From: Branchiostoma belcheri
Taxonomy: Eukaryota > Chordata > Leptocardii > Amphioxiformes > Branchiostomatidae
NCBI RefSeq assembly: GCF_001625305.1
Contig: NW_017802536.1
Span: 301,409 to 365,408, forward strand
Reading direction: 5' to 3'
DNA: 64,000 nucleotides
Shown here: in pieces, positions 1-12,144 of the stretch
Layout of the letters: each line of letters opens with the position of its first letter
Position numbering within the stretch: the first letter of the stretch is position 1
The notes under the pieces: generated by a model
What the model was told of the DNA's origin: nothing
Databases searched by the model: none
What the model saw: the letters and a program-made list of their open reading frames with translations, nothing else
Program-made: the position numbers and the translations under genes

Positions 1-162
1 AACGACATAAAAATTGTAGATATGATAAATTTTCACTCGTACACCATTCTCTGAAAATTTGGTGGTCATACGACATACCGTTCGCGAGTTCTTAGGGGGG
101 GGGGGTCAAAAGAGCCCCCCCCCCGGTCCCCCCATGTCAAAAAAAGCCCGGTCTAGGTAGGG
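1..162 (+). mobile_element. piggyBac-like MITE, 3' terminal fragment
   Basis: Ends in GGTCTAGGTAGGG followed by TTAA at 163-166, matching the end of the complete copy at 17552-18462. The left part is cut off by the window edge. Confidence 0.7.
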
Positions 163-352
163 TTAATGTGGTCGTCTTTCACAGGTGGCCCTCCTAGGCA
201 GGTCACCTTAAAAATGCTGGAATGTGCTTAAAAAAAAAGGACCAGGAATAGGTGATTGGTATGGTCAGGTTGCTTCCTAAAAGAGGCAGGTTTGAATGAC
301 AATAATTGCTCTTTTAGCTTAAAGAAAACAGACTTTGCTCTTCATCCAACAA

Positions 353-2302
353 CTAAGAAATGCCTACTGTCTGATTGACTATGCTATTTGTTATGTGTTC
401 AGGAAAAAGCATATTCTTGACCCTGTTGTACTCCTCCAACAATACCTTTGTAGTTGGTCGTTGACTGGGGTCCCTATTGTGACACTGTTGGTGTACTTTG
501 TACAAATGTGACCTGACAACATCACTTCCATTTACATTTCCCAGTAAGTAGTCAACAACTCTTGGGATTTTCCAAATGTCAGATTTTTCATCATAAGGAG
601 GCATTCTTGAGTCATTAAATTTTTCGTTTTCAAAGGGCCAAAGCTGCTCAGGTGCAACATATAGTGACCTAATCCTTATCGAAAAGCATTTGAAAGAAAG
701 TTTTGCTTCATGCTTTACTTCTGGTATTCTATCCAGGTCACTTAAGACAAGTTTGAAATCCTGTGTGACAAGAAACTGGGATAAAGTTTTGCGGAGACTG
801 TTTGAGTCGCACATGACTCGTGTGCCAAGTGGACTATTGTGTAGGAAATGTATACATTCTAAGTAACTCAGAGCCATGTTAAATCTTGTCCGGACATTGT
901 TAAACTTGCTGTATGCGTTTAACTTTAGGGTATTCTTAATAAAGTCTGCAGATCCTAATTGATAAAACTCTGTAAGGAGAGTTGTGTTGCATGATCCCAC
1001 ATACTGCAAAACAGAAGGGTGTTGCAGGGTCTTTAGCATCTCTATATCTTGCAAAAAGTACTTGAGATGAGTCGGCCTCGTCAGGTTACTGTAGGCCACT
1101 GTGTGGTTTCTCCAGATAGCTTTGTAAACCTACAAAGTGCAGAAAGGATGTATGTTGTAGTTCTATACAGCATTTAGTAAAATGTACATAACGTCATGTC
1201 TGTGTGTGTAATAACCTGCACGCTCTGCATCCGTAGAGCCTGTGGCCTAGGTTGCACCCAATTTGGACACGATTAGATATTTCATTGTTCTTTTAAATGT
1301 GGACGTACATATAACGCTTGTACAGTGTACAAGGAAGATTATTACATCGAACCTCTATACATAAAAGGACCCAACACACTTATTTAGAAGATTTAGAGTA
1401 GGGGTATACGACAACATACTTGAGCTGTAGTAAAGATTATAAACAAATCCCTATTGCACTACTTATGCAATGTTTCGTCCTCAGTCTGACGTTGCCCACC
1501 TTTGTAATCTGTCATATTACCTTTTACATCTAAGATACCAGCTGTTTCCCAGTTGACGAACCTACAATAATGTTTCCTGATAACCTGATCTACAAATGAG
1601 AAGTATGTTACATGTATGACTAATCAGATATGCATGTTGCTGACTTGCATGTACCAGTATTTAGTGCACATATGAAAATTGTTCAAGATCTGATGGAAAT
1701 GGGAAAACACAAATCAGTAATGGTTTCCTGAATTGGGCATCTCACACAGTATTATAATCTAAAAGGGGAAAAAGTTGTAATCTGAAAATAGCCTATTGCA
1801 TATATTATGATTGTTTGTGCTAGCTGCGCCTCTACTACTAGAATTAGCTATCCGACATACATTTTACGTCTACACTCGCCTACAGCAGAATCTAACAATG
1901 AAAGAATATGTGCATAATCAATTAGAAACGTAACAATACCGTTACCTCCTTAAGACCGCCTGATCCGATTTTGCCCAGAGTGGTCACCTCATTCGTTATC
2001 TCTTTACAACCAAGCCATGGCATACAAGTTTCCATCGTGGACAGTCGAAAACTTCCCGGCGGGCACAGCCTCCTCTGTCCAGGCTGGCCCACTCCCAACC
2101 CTGCCACAGTCACAACATCCGGATTGGATCTGGACTCTTTGACCTTTCCTTGTCTTTCTTGACCCAGCATTTCATCGACCTCGTAGTTGAAGAAGTCACT
2201 AGCAGGCTGCGGAGATCCTGACCAGAACCACGGAAGTAGGTAGAGAAGCATCAGAGTAAGGAGAATGAGACAGACCACTTGTGGCTTACATGCACGACCC
2301 AT
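353..2302 (-). CDS. POMK: Protein O-mannose kinase (POMK/SGK196-like), copy A
   Basis: POMK is a type II membrane kinase of the ER/Golgi that phosphorylates the 6-position of O-mannose in the alpha-dystroglycan core M3 glycan. Two exons are predicted: complement 1946-2302 (119 codons) and 353-1129 (258 codons plus stop), joined in phase 0; the donor reads GAG|GTAACG and the acceptor TTGTAG|GTT. The product is 377 aa (human POMK is about 350). Residues about 9-27 form a single hydrophobic anchor. The lumenal part has the family block CPPGSFRLSTMETCMPWLGC, then a glycine-rich IGSGG loop just before the intron. Exon 2 carries RVMCDSN (catalytic Asp near residue 227), DLD (metal-binding region near 250-252), VAPEQLWPF and MPPYDEKSDIWKIP, all in the usual POMK order. 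No frameshift or stop is seen, so it looks functional. The start is the first Met before the anchor. A second copy lies 12.4 kb downstream. Confidence 0.9.
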
Positions 2303-2428
2303 CGTTAAGGAGTAACTCTGGCCTGTAATAGGTTTTCAGTACAATTAGAACTAAATCTAAGTTATTATACAATAAAATGACATCGAAGCTGACAAAAAAA
2401 AATGACATGGTGAGTGGATACAGTAGGG

Positions 2429-2524
2429 TAGCCTGGGTGCCATCCTGGTTATTTTACCTCCTCTTCCACAGTCGCTCCTCATGGTGGGAACTGACGTAAA
2501 TTAACCAAGACGGTACCCAGGCTA
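2429..2524. mobile_element. Short foldback MITE upstream of POMK copy A
   Basis: A 96-bp imperfect palindrome: the left arm begins TAGCCTGGGTGCCATCCTGG and the right arm ends with its near complement (CCCAGGCTA). The same element sits at 14802-14899 in the other arm, so it is older than the duplication. Confidence 0.65.
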
Positions 2525-4034
2525 AAAGTATAGTAGTTGAAAAAATATCTACATTGTAGTTAGATACAAGGACATGAACAGTTTCTGCAGTGCTATTGGT
2601 TAGATTCTGTCCCACTGTAGACACTTAAGCAATCTCAAGATTTTAAACAATCAAGAGATTTTTAAAGTCATAATTAATGTTTAAACTTTGTGCAATATCA
2701 AGATTTTTCGAAACGTTTTTTCGAGAGGATAACTGAGAAAATGGTTGACCGATAGTCGTGATTTTTTGGTGTGTAGGTAGCTTTAGTGATTCTTGGCATA
2801 AGTAAATTACAATTAGGATCAAATGTGCATGATAAGTAAGGAAATTCTATCAATCTGTTGTTTTCAAAATAAGGTTATGAAACACCTATGACATATGTAA
2901 TTGAGAACGACAGGGACAGATATTGATTATGTAAATGAATACCTCATTGCATACGTAATGTGAAATTGCTACAATTTTATAGTGGCAACTGCTGGGGATT
3001 TAATACTTACCATAATTGGAAGTTCAGTGAAGGTTGACCTCGCTAAACATAATTTCTTCAAGTCAGGGCCTTATTTGTATAATTAAAATTTTGCTTATGG
3101 GCAGGATTGTAAATGTAAGCCATTTACAGGTGGCCATCAACATGCTTAAGAATTATGAAAGCATTAAAAATGTCATGGAGGTATGAGATCGCCGAACTCT
3201 AGTTGCTACGTAAGTTTTGCTTTAGCCAGTTGACAAGCTTTTTTTTACTTTTATGAAACTTGTCAATGATAGATTAACCCCATTTCCCATTCATTTTCCG
3301 TTTTCTTCTGTCCTTTTTTTGCATCAATAGTTTGTTTATCCTACGAGTAGACTTCTCCACACTTGTTGCACAGTGAAACCTTGCATGTGGTGAATAAACT
3401 GTTAACATTACATCTGGCAAGAATATATTAACTTCTAAATCATCCTGGTATTGTTTATGTATATTAATACTGTTACCAGGTAACCAAGTCTATGTCAGCT
3501 GTAGCATCTCCGCATTTTTTTTAATTGCAGCAGGATTTCTTAATGACATATAAACCAATCGCTACATGTATATCAAGTCATCTACATATCCATGCACCGG
3601 CAGACAAAAGCCACGGTCCCTCAATGTCTTGAAAAAAACCACTAATAAATCAGAGGTTATATGCAGATTTCTATATTTTAAGTGGAATACTTTTTTTTGC
3701 GTAGCAATTCATTTAAGGGTAATGTTTCTGCAGTAAATGCTGTTTTTTCTCTGAGAAACATTTTGGGAAGAGAACTGATAGAGCAGCAAGTTGGACAAGA
3801 CCAGGAATGTGACGTGAGATTGAGTGAGTTTACTCTGGGAACCAGACACGTGAGGCTGGGGGCATGTGGCGGGCAAGTGACAGCCCATTCCGCCCCTCCC
3901 CACTATCAGATGTGCCTCTAAACTGTGCTGTGCAACAACATACACAGGCCCCATACACAATGTAGGTCTGTCGCCACGAAAACGCTTTGCCCAAGTTGGC
4001 AAAGGACCCCAAGCATGTCCTGTCGCACTTTCTA

Positions 4035-5251
4035 ACTAGAGGTCGGAGATCTTATGTCTTCGTCAGAGGTACATCGTTCTAGAGAAATTAACATGCGTAT
4101 TCTTCACTCTTTTTAATAATCAATTTGGTCTAAAGAACAAAAGAATCTCTGTACTATTTCTATGGTACAGAACACCCTGAAACGGTTTGCCGCAGATTAT
4201 ACAGATGCGTCGTCACCCGTGTTAGCCCCCCCCCCACGTTATTTGAGTTTGGACTGTTACTGGAAAAAAAGAAATTCTTACTGTGTTGAAAGTGTCACGA
4301 CAGCGCCACAAAATATAATAAGAGAAGATGTTATGAAAGAAAGAATCAGAACAGGGTGACTACTGCTGTTTTGTTAATTTGTCTTTATGACAAATAGAAG
4401 ACTTGTTTCTTGTCTTCTTTGTGTCCTAAAATTTGTTAGTTACTACAGTTAGTATATTCTAACTACAGTTAGTATATTCCAAATCTAGGCATCTCGTTTT
4501 TCGGCCCTTCGTGTTTTTATTGCGCGCTTGCCTTAAATTTAAGGTAATTAGATTTAAGGTCTCCAGTGGACGTCATCCATAGCAATTACTTGGTCTGGCC
4601 GTAGAAAATAACCTGACATATGTCCAACCTATCCTCCCCCTGCTGAAGTTATAGTACAATCCCTCAATGTAACGTCATTTGATCCCATCCCATTATGGGG
4701 TTCCCCGGCTATATCCAGCTGTCGGCTGTCTCCAAGCAGATGTAGGTGGGGGATTTCTAAACACAAAAGGTCCTATTACGGAGACATATTAAACGATCTC
4801 CACGACTCTCATCTTTGAACTCAATCTTGGAGACCACCACAGTAACATGCCTATCAAATTTCATTAACTTCCATCCACACATACAAAAGTTATCCTGCTC
4901 ACAAGAAAAATTAACAAAATGCCCCCTGTAGTCACAACGAAACCCCCCACGAAGCTCAGTAACGAACTTAACCTTGGTCCCGACAATAGTAAGCACCACA
5001 CCAAGAATTATAATCAACATTTTACAAATACTTGAGTTATTTTGCTAACAAGCCACAAACACAAAACGTGCACTAACGTGACGCACGGACCCCCCACGAA
5101 GCCGAAACTTGTACTTGACTTTGGCCTCAACAGCGGTAATCTGCCTGCCAAAAATCATGGACGTCGAATCATGCCTTCCAGAGTTATAACGCAAAATCCG
5201 CAGTTCCCCACACTCCGGCGAGACAATTTCATAGTCCTTCTGACGAAGACA
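4035..5251. mobile_element. Arm-A-specific 1.2-kb insertion with short inverted ends
   Basis: Absent from arm B, where CTTTCTAATGATGTG reads straight through near 17010-17025. Near the ends lie GTCTTCGTCAGA (4056-4067) and its complement TCTGACGAAGAC (5239-5250), so it is probably a non-autonomous DNA element. About 20 bp left of the first inverted repeat are also missing from arm B. It contains one minus-strand ORF (4757-5020). Confidence 0.55.
4757..5020 (-). CDS. Unrecognised 87-codon ORF inside the arm-A insertion
   Basis: I do not recognise the product. It opens with a strongly hydrophobic stretch (MLIIILGVVLTIVG) that could be a signal or anchor segment, and continues into a cysteine-containing region (FRCDYRGHF, SCEQDNFCMCGW). 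It lies wholly inside an insertion that arm B lacks, so if real it arrived with a mobile element. It may be chance. Confidence 0.2.
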   Translation of the reverse strand: MLIIILGVVLTIVGTKVKFVTELRGGFRCDYRGHFVNFSCEQDNFCMCGWKLMKFDRHVTVVVSKIEFKDESRGDRLICLRNRTFCV

Positions 5252-7151
5252 ATGATGTGTACAAAGCAGGGTATACTGGTGGTGTTAGGAAAAAGAGACT
5301 TCCACCACAGTACTAGAAAGATTATTTGATGCAAAAATATGTGTCCAACAAGCTGGACCTAGCATGTTAGCCTGGGTACTAGTATCACATAATGGGCTAG
5401 CTTTTACTACACTCCATTGAAATTTTGTGGTTTTTTTTAGGACAGGTGACATAACAGCAAAGAACAACTACCAAAGGCAGAATAAGGCTGTGAAGATTGC
5501 AGTAAAAAACATAAACACCAGCTCATGGTAGATAAGTGCAGTCCATGGAAAAGGACTAAAAATAACTCCCACAACCTATCTAAAACTGTGCTAGAACTGG
5601 AATACATCAATTTAGCAAAACAATTGAGCTGGTAACATGCGTACTGATAATTTCTAAAATTAGCAAATAACAGGTGTAAAGATTAATCAGTCCGGGAAGG
5701 TGTACTGTTGAGGGTTAACCAAGAATCAAAATTAACTTACAAACTGTAATTTAAAAGCACAAAATTTGAATTGGATGCCGGTATTAGTTCGTACACGATT
5801 GCCTGTATTTAACTGTGCCATAATATGCCATACTGCCATTGCTAGAAAATAAATCAAAATACTGCGACAGCCGTCTGACAATGGGTAGTATGCCTTTGTT
5901 GTTAGATAACGTTATACAAAGAGACGGGCGACATTAATACCTACTATGTCACAACAAATAAAATACTGTACTTACAAGAGGTATCAACCTTGATGAAACC
6001 TTGAAGAACGTTCAGCCACTCCTTTATGAGTGGCTTCTGAGAAATGCCGACGTGTAACTGCGGCTGGTTCATATCAAAACTCTGTTTGTTGTTACTGCTG
6101 TGGCATATTTAAGTCCCAAAATTGTCGTGACGGACTTTCAGGTGTGTCTTATTGATTTAAATTAACGTGGCGCCGATACGTATACAAAATCCTATTATTT
6201 GTTCGCAAGGCGAAGTTAAATATATTTAATTATTTTGTACAAATAAACCTAACTTTGAGGGAAAATAGACCTAATAAAAATCTTTTATCATTTATTTTCC
6301 CGCAGAATTCTGCATGTATTACATAATAAGTCTATACTAATATTTCTAATATGCCCTAATGCTGTATGCTGTGAACAAGAACCCTGCGCGGGCGTAAAGC
6401 AGAGAAAGCAAATAACAGACGACTATCACCCGGATCCACTGATAACCTGATAACCTGACATGTCCGGGCGGTGGTAGAAAATTCTCAGAGAGTGTCACTC
6501 AGGAACCAGATTCAAATGTAAAGAACTTTATCAAGTTGTTGAGTTTATTTATTCTTTTACATTACATAAATGGAGTTGCAAATGTTTGTTATTTTATAAG
6601 TTGAAAGATTGTTACGACATTTACGACAGTTAAAACAGGAAATAACGTCGCCCCTGTATTACTTTCCAAGCAGAGGTTGTGGGGGAATGATCGTTAGCTT
6701 TTTATGTATGGCCGTTTTTTGGTGGCCGGCGACCTTATCTGGCTAATGGATACTGCCTAGCCAATTTGATACTGTCTTTTTGCTACTAAAAGGGGTCTGC
6801 TTGGAGATTACCTGCATAGGACACTGTGTTTGCATGATTGTGTGGGTTCTATTTTAGTATAAACGCGTAACTCAAAAGGCCGTGAATGGGTGTTGCTAAT
6901 TTCTAATATCAAAATATTTTTTGAGAAAACTTTGGCCTTCTAGACTCTTGTTAGCGCATGTAGCGGAACTACTGGTCTTGATATCTCGTGTAACTGCCAT
7001 GCTAGCGCTATTGTCCTAATTTTCTGGAAGAAACAGTTTTCTTGTTCACAATGTTGTGACATAAGATCGCCTCCCATAAAGTACAGGGGGATTTCTGAGA
7101 AAAATTTGGGATTTCGTATGGAGGTAGATTTAGCAAATACCCTAGACGGTT

Positions 7152-7428
7152 ACGTCGATGAAGGTAATACGATACGCCAAAAAGCAGTTACTCAAGCAAC
7201 TGGACCAGAGGGGAAAGCAGGTTTATAAGCACAGCCTATTGATTGATATGCAAATAAAGTGAAAATTTGTCTTCACTTTATTTGCATATCAATCAATAGG
7301 CTGTGCTTATAAACCTGCTTTCCCCTCTGGTCTCTCAGTCACTGACGAAAGCTAGTGGATACTAGCTGAAACGTCTGACGTTTTCAAAATCATATCCAGT
7401 TGCTTGAGTAACTGCTTTTTGGCGTACT
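7152..7428. mobile_element. Inverted 277-bp element, probably Penelope-derived
   Basis: Flanked by a 10-bp direct repeat CTAGACGGTT (7142-7151 and 7429-7438) that is single in arm B near 20089-20098, so the filled and empty sites are both visible. Outer arms at 7173-7204 and 7395-7426 are complementary, and inner arms of about 60 bp at 7205-7263 and 7271-7330 are almost perfectly so. The right half carries an extra 64 bp with the hammerhead-like core at 7338-7379, which the left half has lost. It looks like two truncated copies of one unit joined head to head. Confidence 0.6.
7338..7379 (+). ncRNA. Hammerhead-ribozyme-like motif
   Basis: In order: GTCA (stem I), CTGACGA (core CUGANGA), one extra A, AGCTAGT / GGAT loop / ACTAGCT (7-bp stem II), GAA, ACGT (self-complementary two-pair stem III), C at the cleavage site, TGAC (pairs with GTCA). 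The extra A between core and stem II departs from the canonical fold. Activity is not shown. Confidence 0.45.
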
Positions 7429-7475
7429 CTAGACGGTTGTTAGAAAATTCAAGCTTGTTCTAACAAGGAAAGAAC

Positions 7476-7523
7476 TCACCATGAATTTTCGGTTGATCCC
7501 GTCAACCTTCGTGAGATGTGTGA
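7476..7523 (-). ncRNA. Decayed hammerhead-like motif after Penelope tail, arm A
   Basis: Read on the minus strand: stem I strand TCACACAT, core changed to CTCACGA (G5 lost), an extra A, GGTT/AACC stem II, GAAAATTC, then ATGGTGA, which still pairs with stem I. The core mutation should abolish cleavage. Confidence 0.35.
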
Positions 7524-7650
7524 TGCAATCCCTGATCACTTTCCGGAAGTCAGAAGCGTGATGACGTCAGGAGCGCATCAAAAGTGGCACTTATCAAAAG
7601 ACGAAATCTGCCATCATTACCATCACAATGCCCTAATGTTGCACCCACTT
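7524..7650 (-). pseudogene. Penelope-like element GIY-YIG tail, decayed (arm A)
   Basis: Aligned with the clearer copy at 20184-20390: the same motif order (histidine-rich run, then GCATCAAAAG, TTCCGGAAGTC) but with deletions and substitutions that break the frame. Confidence 0.45.
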
Positions 7651-7772
7651 AAGTTCGGTGTGGCGATATCTTGGACATATTTGAAACAGACTTTATTCGA
7701 ACCTGTGGATTTTTTTCTTAAATTTTTTGACAAAAAGTTACTAGTATTTTGACTACTGTTCCTTTATTTTAA

Positions 7773-7945
7773 CTCTATTTAGACTGGGCTTTTTTGGGGA
7801 TCCGTGGGACAGGGGCGGGTTTTTTTCGCCCCCCTTAGAAATCCTGAAAGGTATATCATATGTTCCCCCTGTCCTGTCCTTGTGGCAAAGTTGAATTAAA
7901 CAAGTATGACCACCAACTTTTCAGAGAATGGTGTACCAGTAATTA
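7773..7945 (-). mobile_element. piggyBac-like MITE fragment
   Basis: Begins after TTAA with CTCTATTTAGACTGGG and continues with the C-run and the CCACCAACTTTTCAGAGAATG block, which is the reverse complement of the end of the 17552-18462 element. It is cut on the right by the tandem palindromes at 7948. Confidence 0.6.
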
Positions 7946-7947
7946 TT

Positions 7948-8046
7948 ACCTCCATGAAATGTGTCATGGAGGTTATATTTACCTCCATGAAATGTGTCAT
8001 GGAGGTTATATTTACCTCCATGAAATGTGTCATGGAGGTTATATTT
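7948..8046. repeat. Three tandem 33-bp palindromic units
   Basis: Three near-identical copies of a unit whose core ACCTCCATGA ... TCATGGAGGT is itself an inverted repeat. The unit matches the terminus of the CCTCCATGA MITE family that follows. Confidence 0.8.
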
Positions 8047-9072
8047 TCAGTTGCGTTTATCTGTCCGTCTGTCCGTCTGTCCGTCCGTCTGTTGGTCAAC
8101 AAGATAACTCAAGAACGCCTGGATGGATTGGTTTCATACTTGGTGTGTTGGTAGGGTGTGACGAAAACTGGAAATGATTAGATTTTAGTCCCCCTAGTAG
8201 CTTCCCTTGGTACTGCAGCGCAACTACCGGTTTTGATATCTCGCGATCTGGACATGCTAAGGTCATGAAATTTTGATGGAAGGTAGCTCTCGTGCTTGGG
8301 AAGAAGTCATAAGAGTTTGGGCCCCCTAGCGTCTTGTTCTGGAACTGCAAGGCACTTTCTGGCGAAATGTTTAAAAGCCAATAAGTCCAGACAGGAACAA
8401 CCTATTTTCATTATTTTTGGTGTGTAGGTAGCTGAGAGAGAGATGTACATAATTAAATGCAAATTATGCAAATAAGGACTTAATTTGCATAATTAATGAG
8501 GAAATTCAATAATTACAGTGTTTTACATTATACTACTTACATACATGTAATGTATTTAACCTATGGCAGGCGGAAGTTCAACAGATACTAATTATGCAAA
8601 TGATGACCTAATTTGCATAATTAATGCGAAAAGTCCAGACAGGAACAACACATTTCATTTTTTTTGGTGTGTAGGTAGCTGAGAGAGAGATGTACATAAT
8701 TAAATGCAAATTATGCAAATGAGGACTTAATTTGCATAATTAATGAGGAAATTCTATAATTACAGTGTTTTACATTATACTACTTACATACATGTAATGT
8801 ATGTAACCTTTGGCAGGTGGAACTTCAACAGATACTAATTATGCAAATGATGACCTAATTTGCATAATTAATTCGAAAATTCTATGATTTCGTAATGGTG
8901 AATGATGAGAATGTCATACTTGGGACATCTGTAAGTTAATCAAAAGTTAACATACATCACGATGCATATATCATGTTAATGCAGAGGTCATTTGCACAAT
9001 TAAAGAAGAAATTTACATTTGCATATTAAGATCATATTTCATGGAGGTATGAGATCTCGGAATTCTAGTTTC
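8047..9072 (+). mobile_element. CCTCCATGA-family MITE, with internal duplication
   Basis: Carries the CTGTCCGTCTGT run, AACTCAAGAACGCCTGGATGG and repeated AT-rich blocks with ATTTGCATAATTAATG, and ends at TTTCATGGAGGTATGAGATC. The block near 8385-8640 recurs at about 8630-8880. Related copies lie at 23687-24512 and 25042-25815. Confidence 0.55.
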
Positions 9073-9953
9073 AGTTGCGTTTATCTGTCCGTCTGTCTGT
9101 TGGTCAACAAGATAACTCAAGAACGCCTGGATGTAATGGTTTCATACTTGGTGTGTTGGTAGGGTGTGACGAAAACTAGAAATAATGAGATTTTGGTCCC
9201 CCTAGTGGCTTCCCTTGGTACTGCAGCGGAACTTCCGGTTTTGATGTCTCGCGATCTGGACATGCTAGGGTCATGAAATTTTGAATCATGAAATCACAAG
9301 CACTGTTTTAAAGTGGCTACATATGCGTAGGCTATGAAGAAACGGCACCCAGGAACAAAGATAAGCAAGTTTCTCTAATTCGGAAAAAAACATTCGTGAG
9401 GCGCTACCATATCTCGTTGATATTATAGAAATATCAAACATGTTACACTTGCAGTTTTACAAAGCATACACCGATATTTTTTACAAGTTACAGTCGATTA
9501 AAAACGCACACGCAAGAACAAAAGTCTATGTACACGCAAATGATTTCCCCCACAACAATCTGGGCCTAAAATGACGGTAAGTATGATATGTATGTCAGCA
9601 GTGAACTTATTACATTCTTATGTACAACTTTAGTGAGCCCACAAACTGGAAACTAAAAGTGTAAATACCTTAGACATCTTTCGCCCTAATAAAATGTAAT
9701 CCAAACAAAGAAACAAAACGGCACCGATGGCGTTGTTTTCAAACGACGTGATCACGTCAGCATCCCGTCAGCCGATGCAGCAAATCCTGCGGCGGGAGAT
9801 TTGAATGCGTTTTTTTTTAAATTCGAAACACGGTTTTTTTTGTACGTAAGGCCACACCGTCTTAATCTTATGGATGACATCCTCTGAAGACCCCCAAATT
9901 AGTGCGCGCGGGCGAATAAAAAAAATTCCGGCAAAAAATAAAAATGCTATTAA

Positions 9954-10648
9954 AGGCACTCTATGTAGTTTTTTGCGCAAAAATTTGGAATATTCTAATT
10001 ATACTAAATTTCAGTGTTATTAACAGTTACTATCACTTTTCAACACATTTGTGTCATTATTTCACATTTTTTACGTATATTTTGTCCGTTCAAACAGTCC
10101 TTGTTGGGTACCCGGTGCCACCGGTTTGCTCTGAGGACAACAACAACAACAACAACATACAGGGGTTGCCCCTTAGGGTGGCTAATTGACCCGGCATGCC
10201 AGGCTTGATTGACAGGGGCACATGTGACAAGATATAGCCTCCTTAGAAAAACACTCAAATCTTTCACATGAGGTCTGGTGGAATATAATTATCAACTTGG
10301 AGTATTTTGTTGGGCATGAATAAACTGTGGTCATTATCCCGTCAAAAGAGATAAAAAATCTGGTAAACGGTTAGGTATTTCAGAAACTGGTAAGCTATCA
10401 ACTGACACCCCACTGGGATGTAGGTCAAACCACTAGCAGTGGACAATACAATGTACCATATGTGCGGTTTGGCCAGAGGTTGTATAGAAGATCATTCACA
10501 GTTTTCTAAGCTTCTAAGGAGCAAGGATGTTGTATTTTTTGTTGAGGAGTATGATTTTGGAATACTAAAGGGTTAAGTCAATGTACTATGTAAAGAAAAG
10601 AATGAAAAATATACTTTTTGTATTGTCAAAAAACTACATAGAGTGCCT
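9954..10648. mobile_element. 695-bp MITE with TTAA target duplication
   Basis: Terminal inverted repeats AGGCACTCTATGTAG... and its complement ...CTACATAGAGTGCCT, each at least 20 bp, are flanked by TTAA at 9950-9953 and 10649-10652. Its termini differ from the CCCTATCTAGACC family, so it is a second TTAA-targeting family. It contains a short CAA run (10138-10155). Confidence 0.7.
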
Positions 10649-10649
10649 T

Positions 10650-12144
10650 TAAATCACCCGATTCGATCACTTTCCACGATAACTATCTACTATAGCCATC
10701 TACATCAGGGCATTACAACCATCCCTCAACAGAAACGGGGGGCGCCACAGACTTTCTGCAACCTATAACCCACTGCTCACGTAGTCACGTGTGTTATCTG
10801 CGTGACGTCACGGAAGCGGTGGATTGCTAATTCCTTGACAAAGACTGGAGTTGTACATTGAAAATTTGGGTGAGTCCGATTTCTTGTGTTGGATATTACA
10901 GTTTAAACTTATTTATTTATTAAGTTTTACCACGTACAATATGCACAGTGGATGGCATGGCGAAACAGGTGTTTCTGACATGAAACACCTTTTCAAAGCC
11001 GCCATACCAATAAAATGACAAAACAATACAACTTGCTTCATAAACTTATTCATTCTAAATACGGTGTGCCCTGTTATTTTATTGTTGTGTCCTACAGCAT
11101 ATTTTGATTGACTCGATCAAAGCTTGTAACTTCATCAGAATTTAGTTTGTCAACAAATGATATCATGTGATTATATTTGTTTCTGTAACGTCGCTAGCTC
11201 AGCAACACTCAGGCGTCTTTGTGTAATTTTTTTGAGACGCTGAGAACAGCAAACCGAGTGCTTAGCAAATACGTTATATTGAACCTTGCTATCAAAATTC
11301 ACATACAAGTGTAACGTTCCTCTTTTAATTCAGAAAAAAAGTTAGGGATGTTCCTTTGACCTAGTTTGCCGTGTCTTTAACGTAATATTTGCAAATTCAA
11401 GAAAGATTAACGCTCATGCTACAACAAACTTTGGTCCTCTTTTTACCATAAGGAGAAACAAGTGTCAGTGTTTTTAGAGGTGTGATAGGCTATGGGGCAA
11501 ACTTAATTCAAAGGCTGACCTAAGAATGCGTTACATATAGCAATTTCTGGATGACTTGCATGATTTGACAACTTGATTTTTGTAATTTGCTACTTTTGTT
11601 TAGTTACATTATGTTGTATTGTTTGTTGTATCTATATTTTCAATTTTATTGATTTCTGTATCTTCCGCAATTTTTTTCTTACAATCTACTTTATGTTACA
11701 ACTTTTGCATGTGACTTTATTGTATTCATGTACTTGTTTCTTGGTCTAGATTAGCTTATGTAGATGTAGGCCAAGGTGTCTCTAAGGTGGAAAAAGTAAA
11801 TAAACTAGAAAGGTAACATTTGCAAAGCAAATACCTACCTTTCCATGTTCTAGCTTACCAAACTACTGGTCTGTTTAATGCATTCTTATATTGTATATGG
11901 TGAACAGTCCCTCCTACTCTGCCTTGTTACCTAATGTAACCTAACACCACATGGTATCTGCCGCAGCACTAGTAACCATGGTGACAGACGTCTATTCAAA
12001 GTAATTGACTTTATTTGTTTAAGGAAAATATAAATAACCTGAGCAAAAAAATGTTTTCTTTCTGCGAACTACAAGGTAAACGTAAGAAGTGACAGCCCTG
12101 CACCTGCCAATAGGAGATAATTAAATACACAAAATTCTTTGACA
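10650..12144. other. Gene-free, AT-rich interval
   Basis: No coding exon recognised. It contains CACGTG and TGACGTCA near 10785-10812 and a block near 12060-12140 (GACAGCCCTGCACCTGCCAA) that recurs at about 57540-57610 and so is repetitive. Confidence 0.4.

Larger units (their letters stand above)
1..7630. repeat. Segmental duplication, arm A
   Basis: This arm aligns by eye with 12145-20340 over coding and noncoding DNA: the kinase gene, both flanks, the 96-bp foldback near 2429 and the Penelope-like tail near 7476-7640. It probably begins left of the window. Insertions present only here are about 4035-5251 and 7152-7428. Substitutions are frequent, which looks more than lancelet allelic divergence would give, but I did not compute identity. 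Confidence 0.8.

Noticed and set aside
10785..10815. CACGTG and TGACGTCA as a gene promoter
   Set aside because: No exon follows on either strand within reasonable distance; isolated motifs are common.
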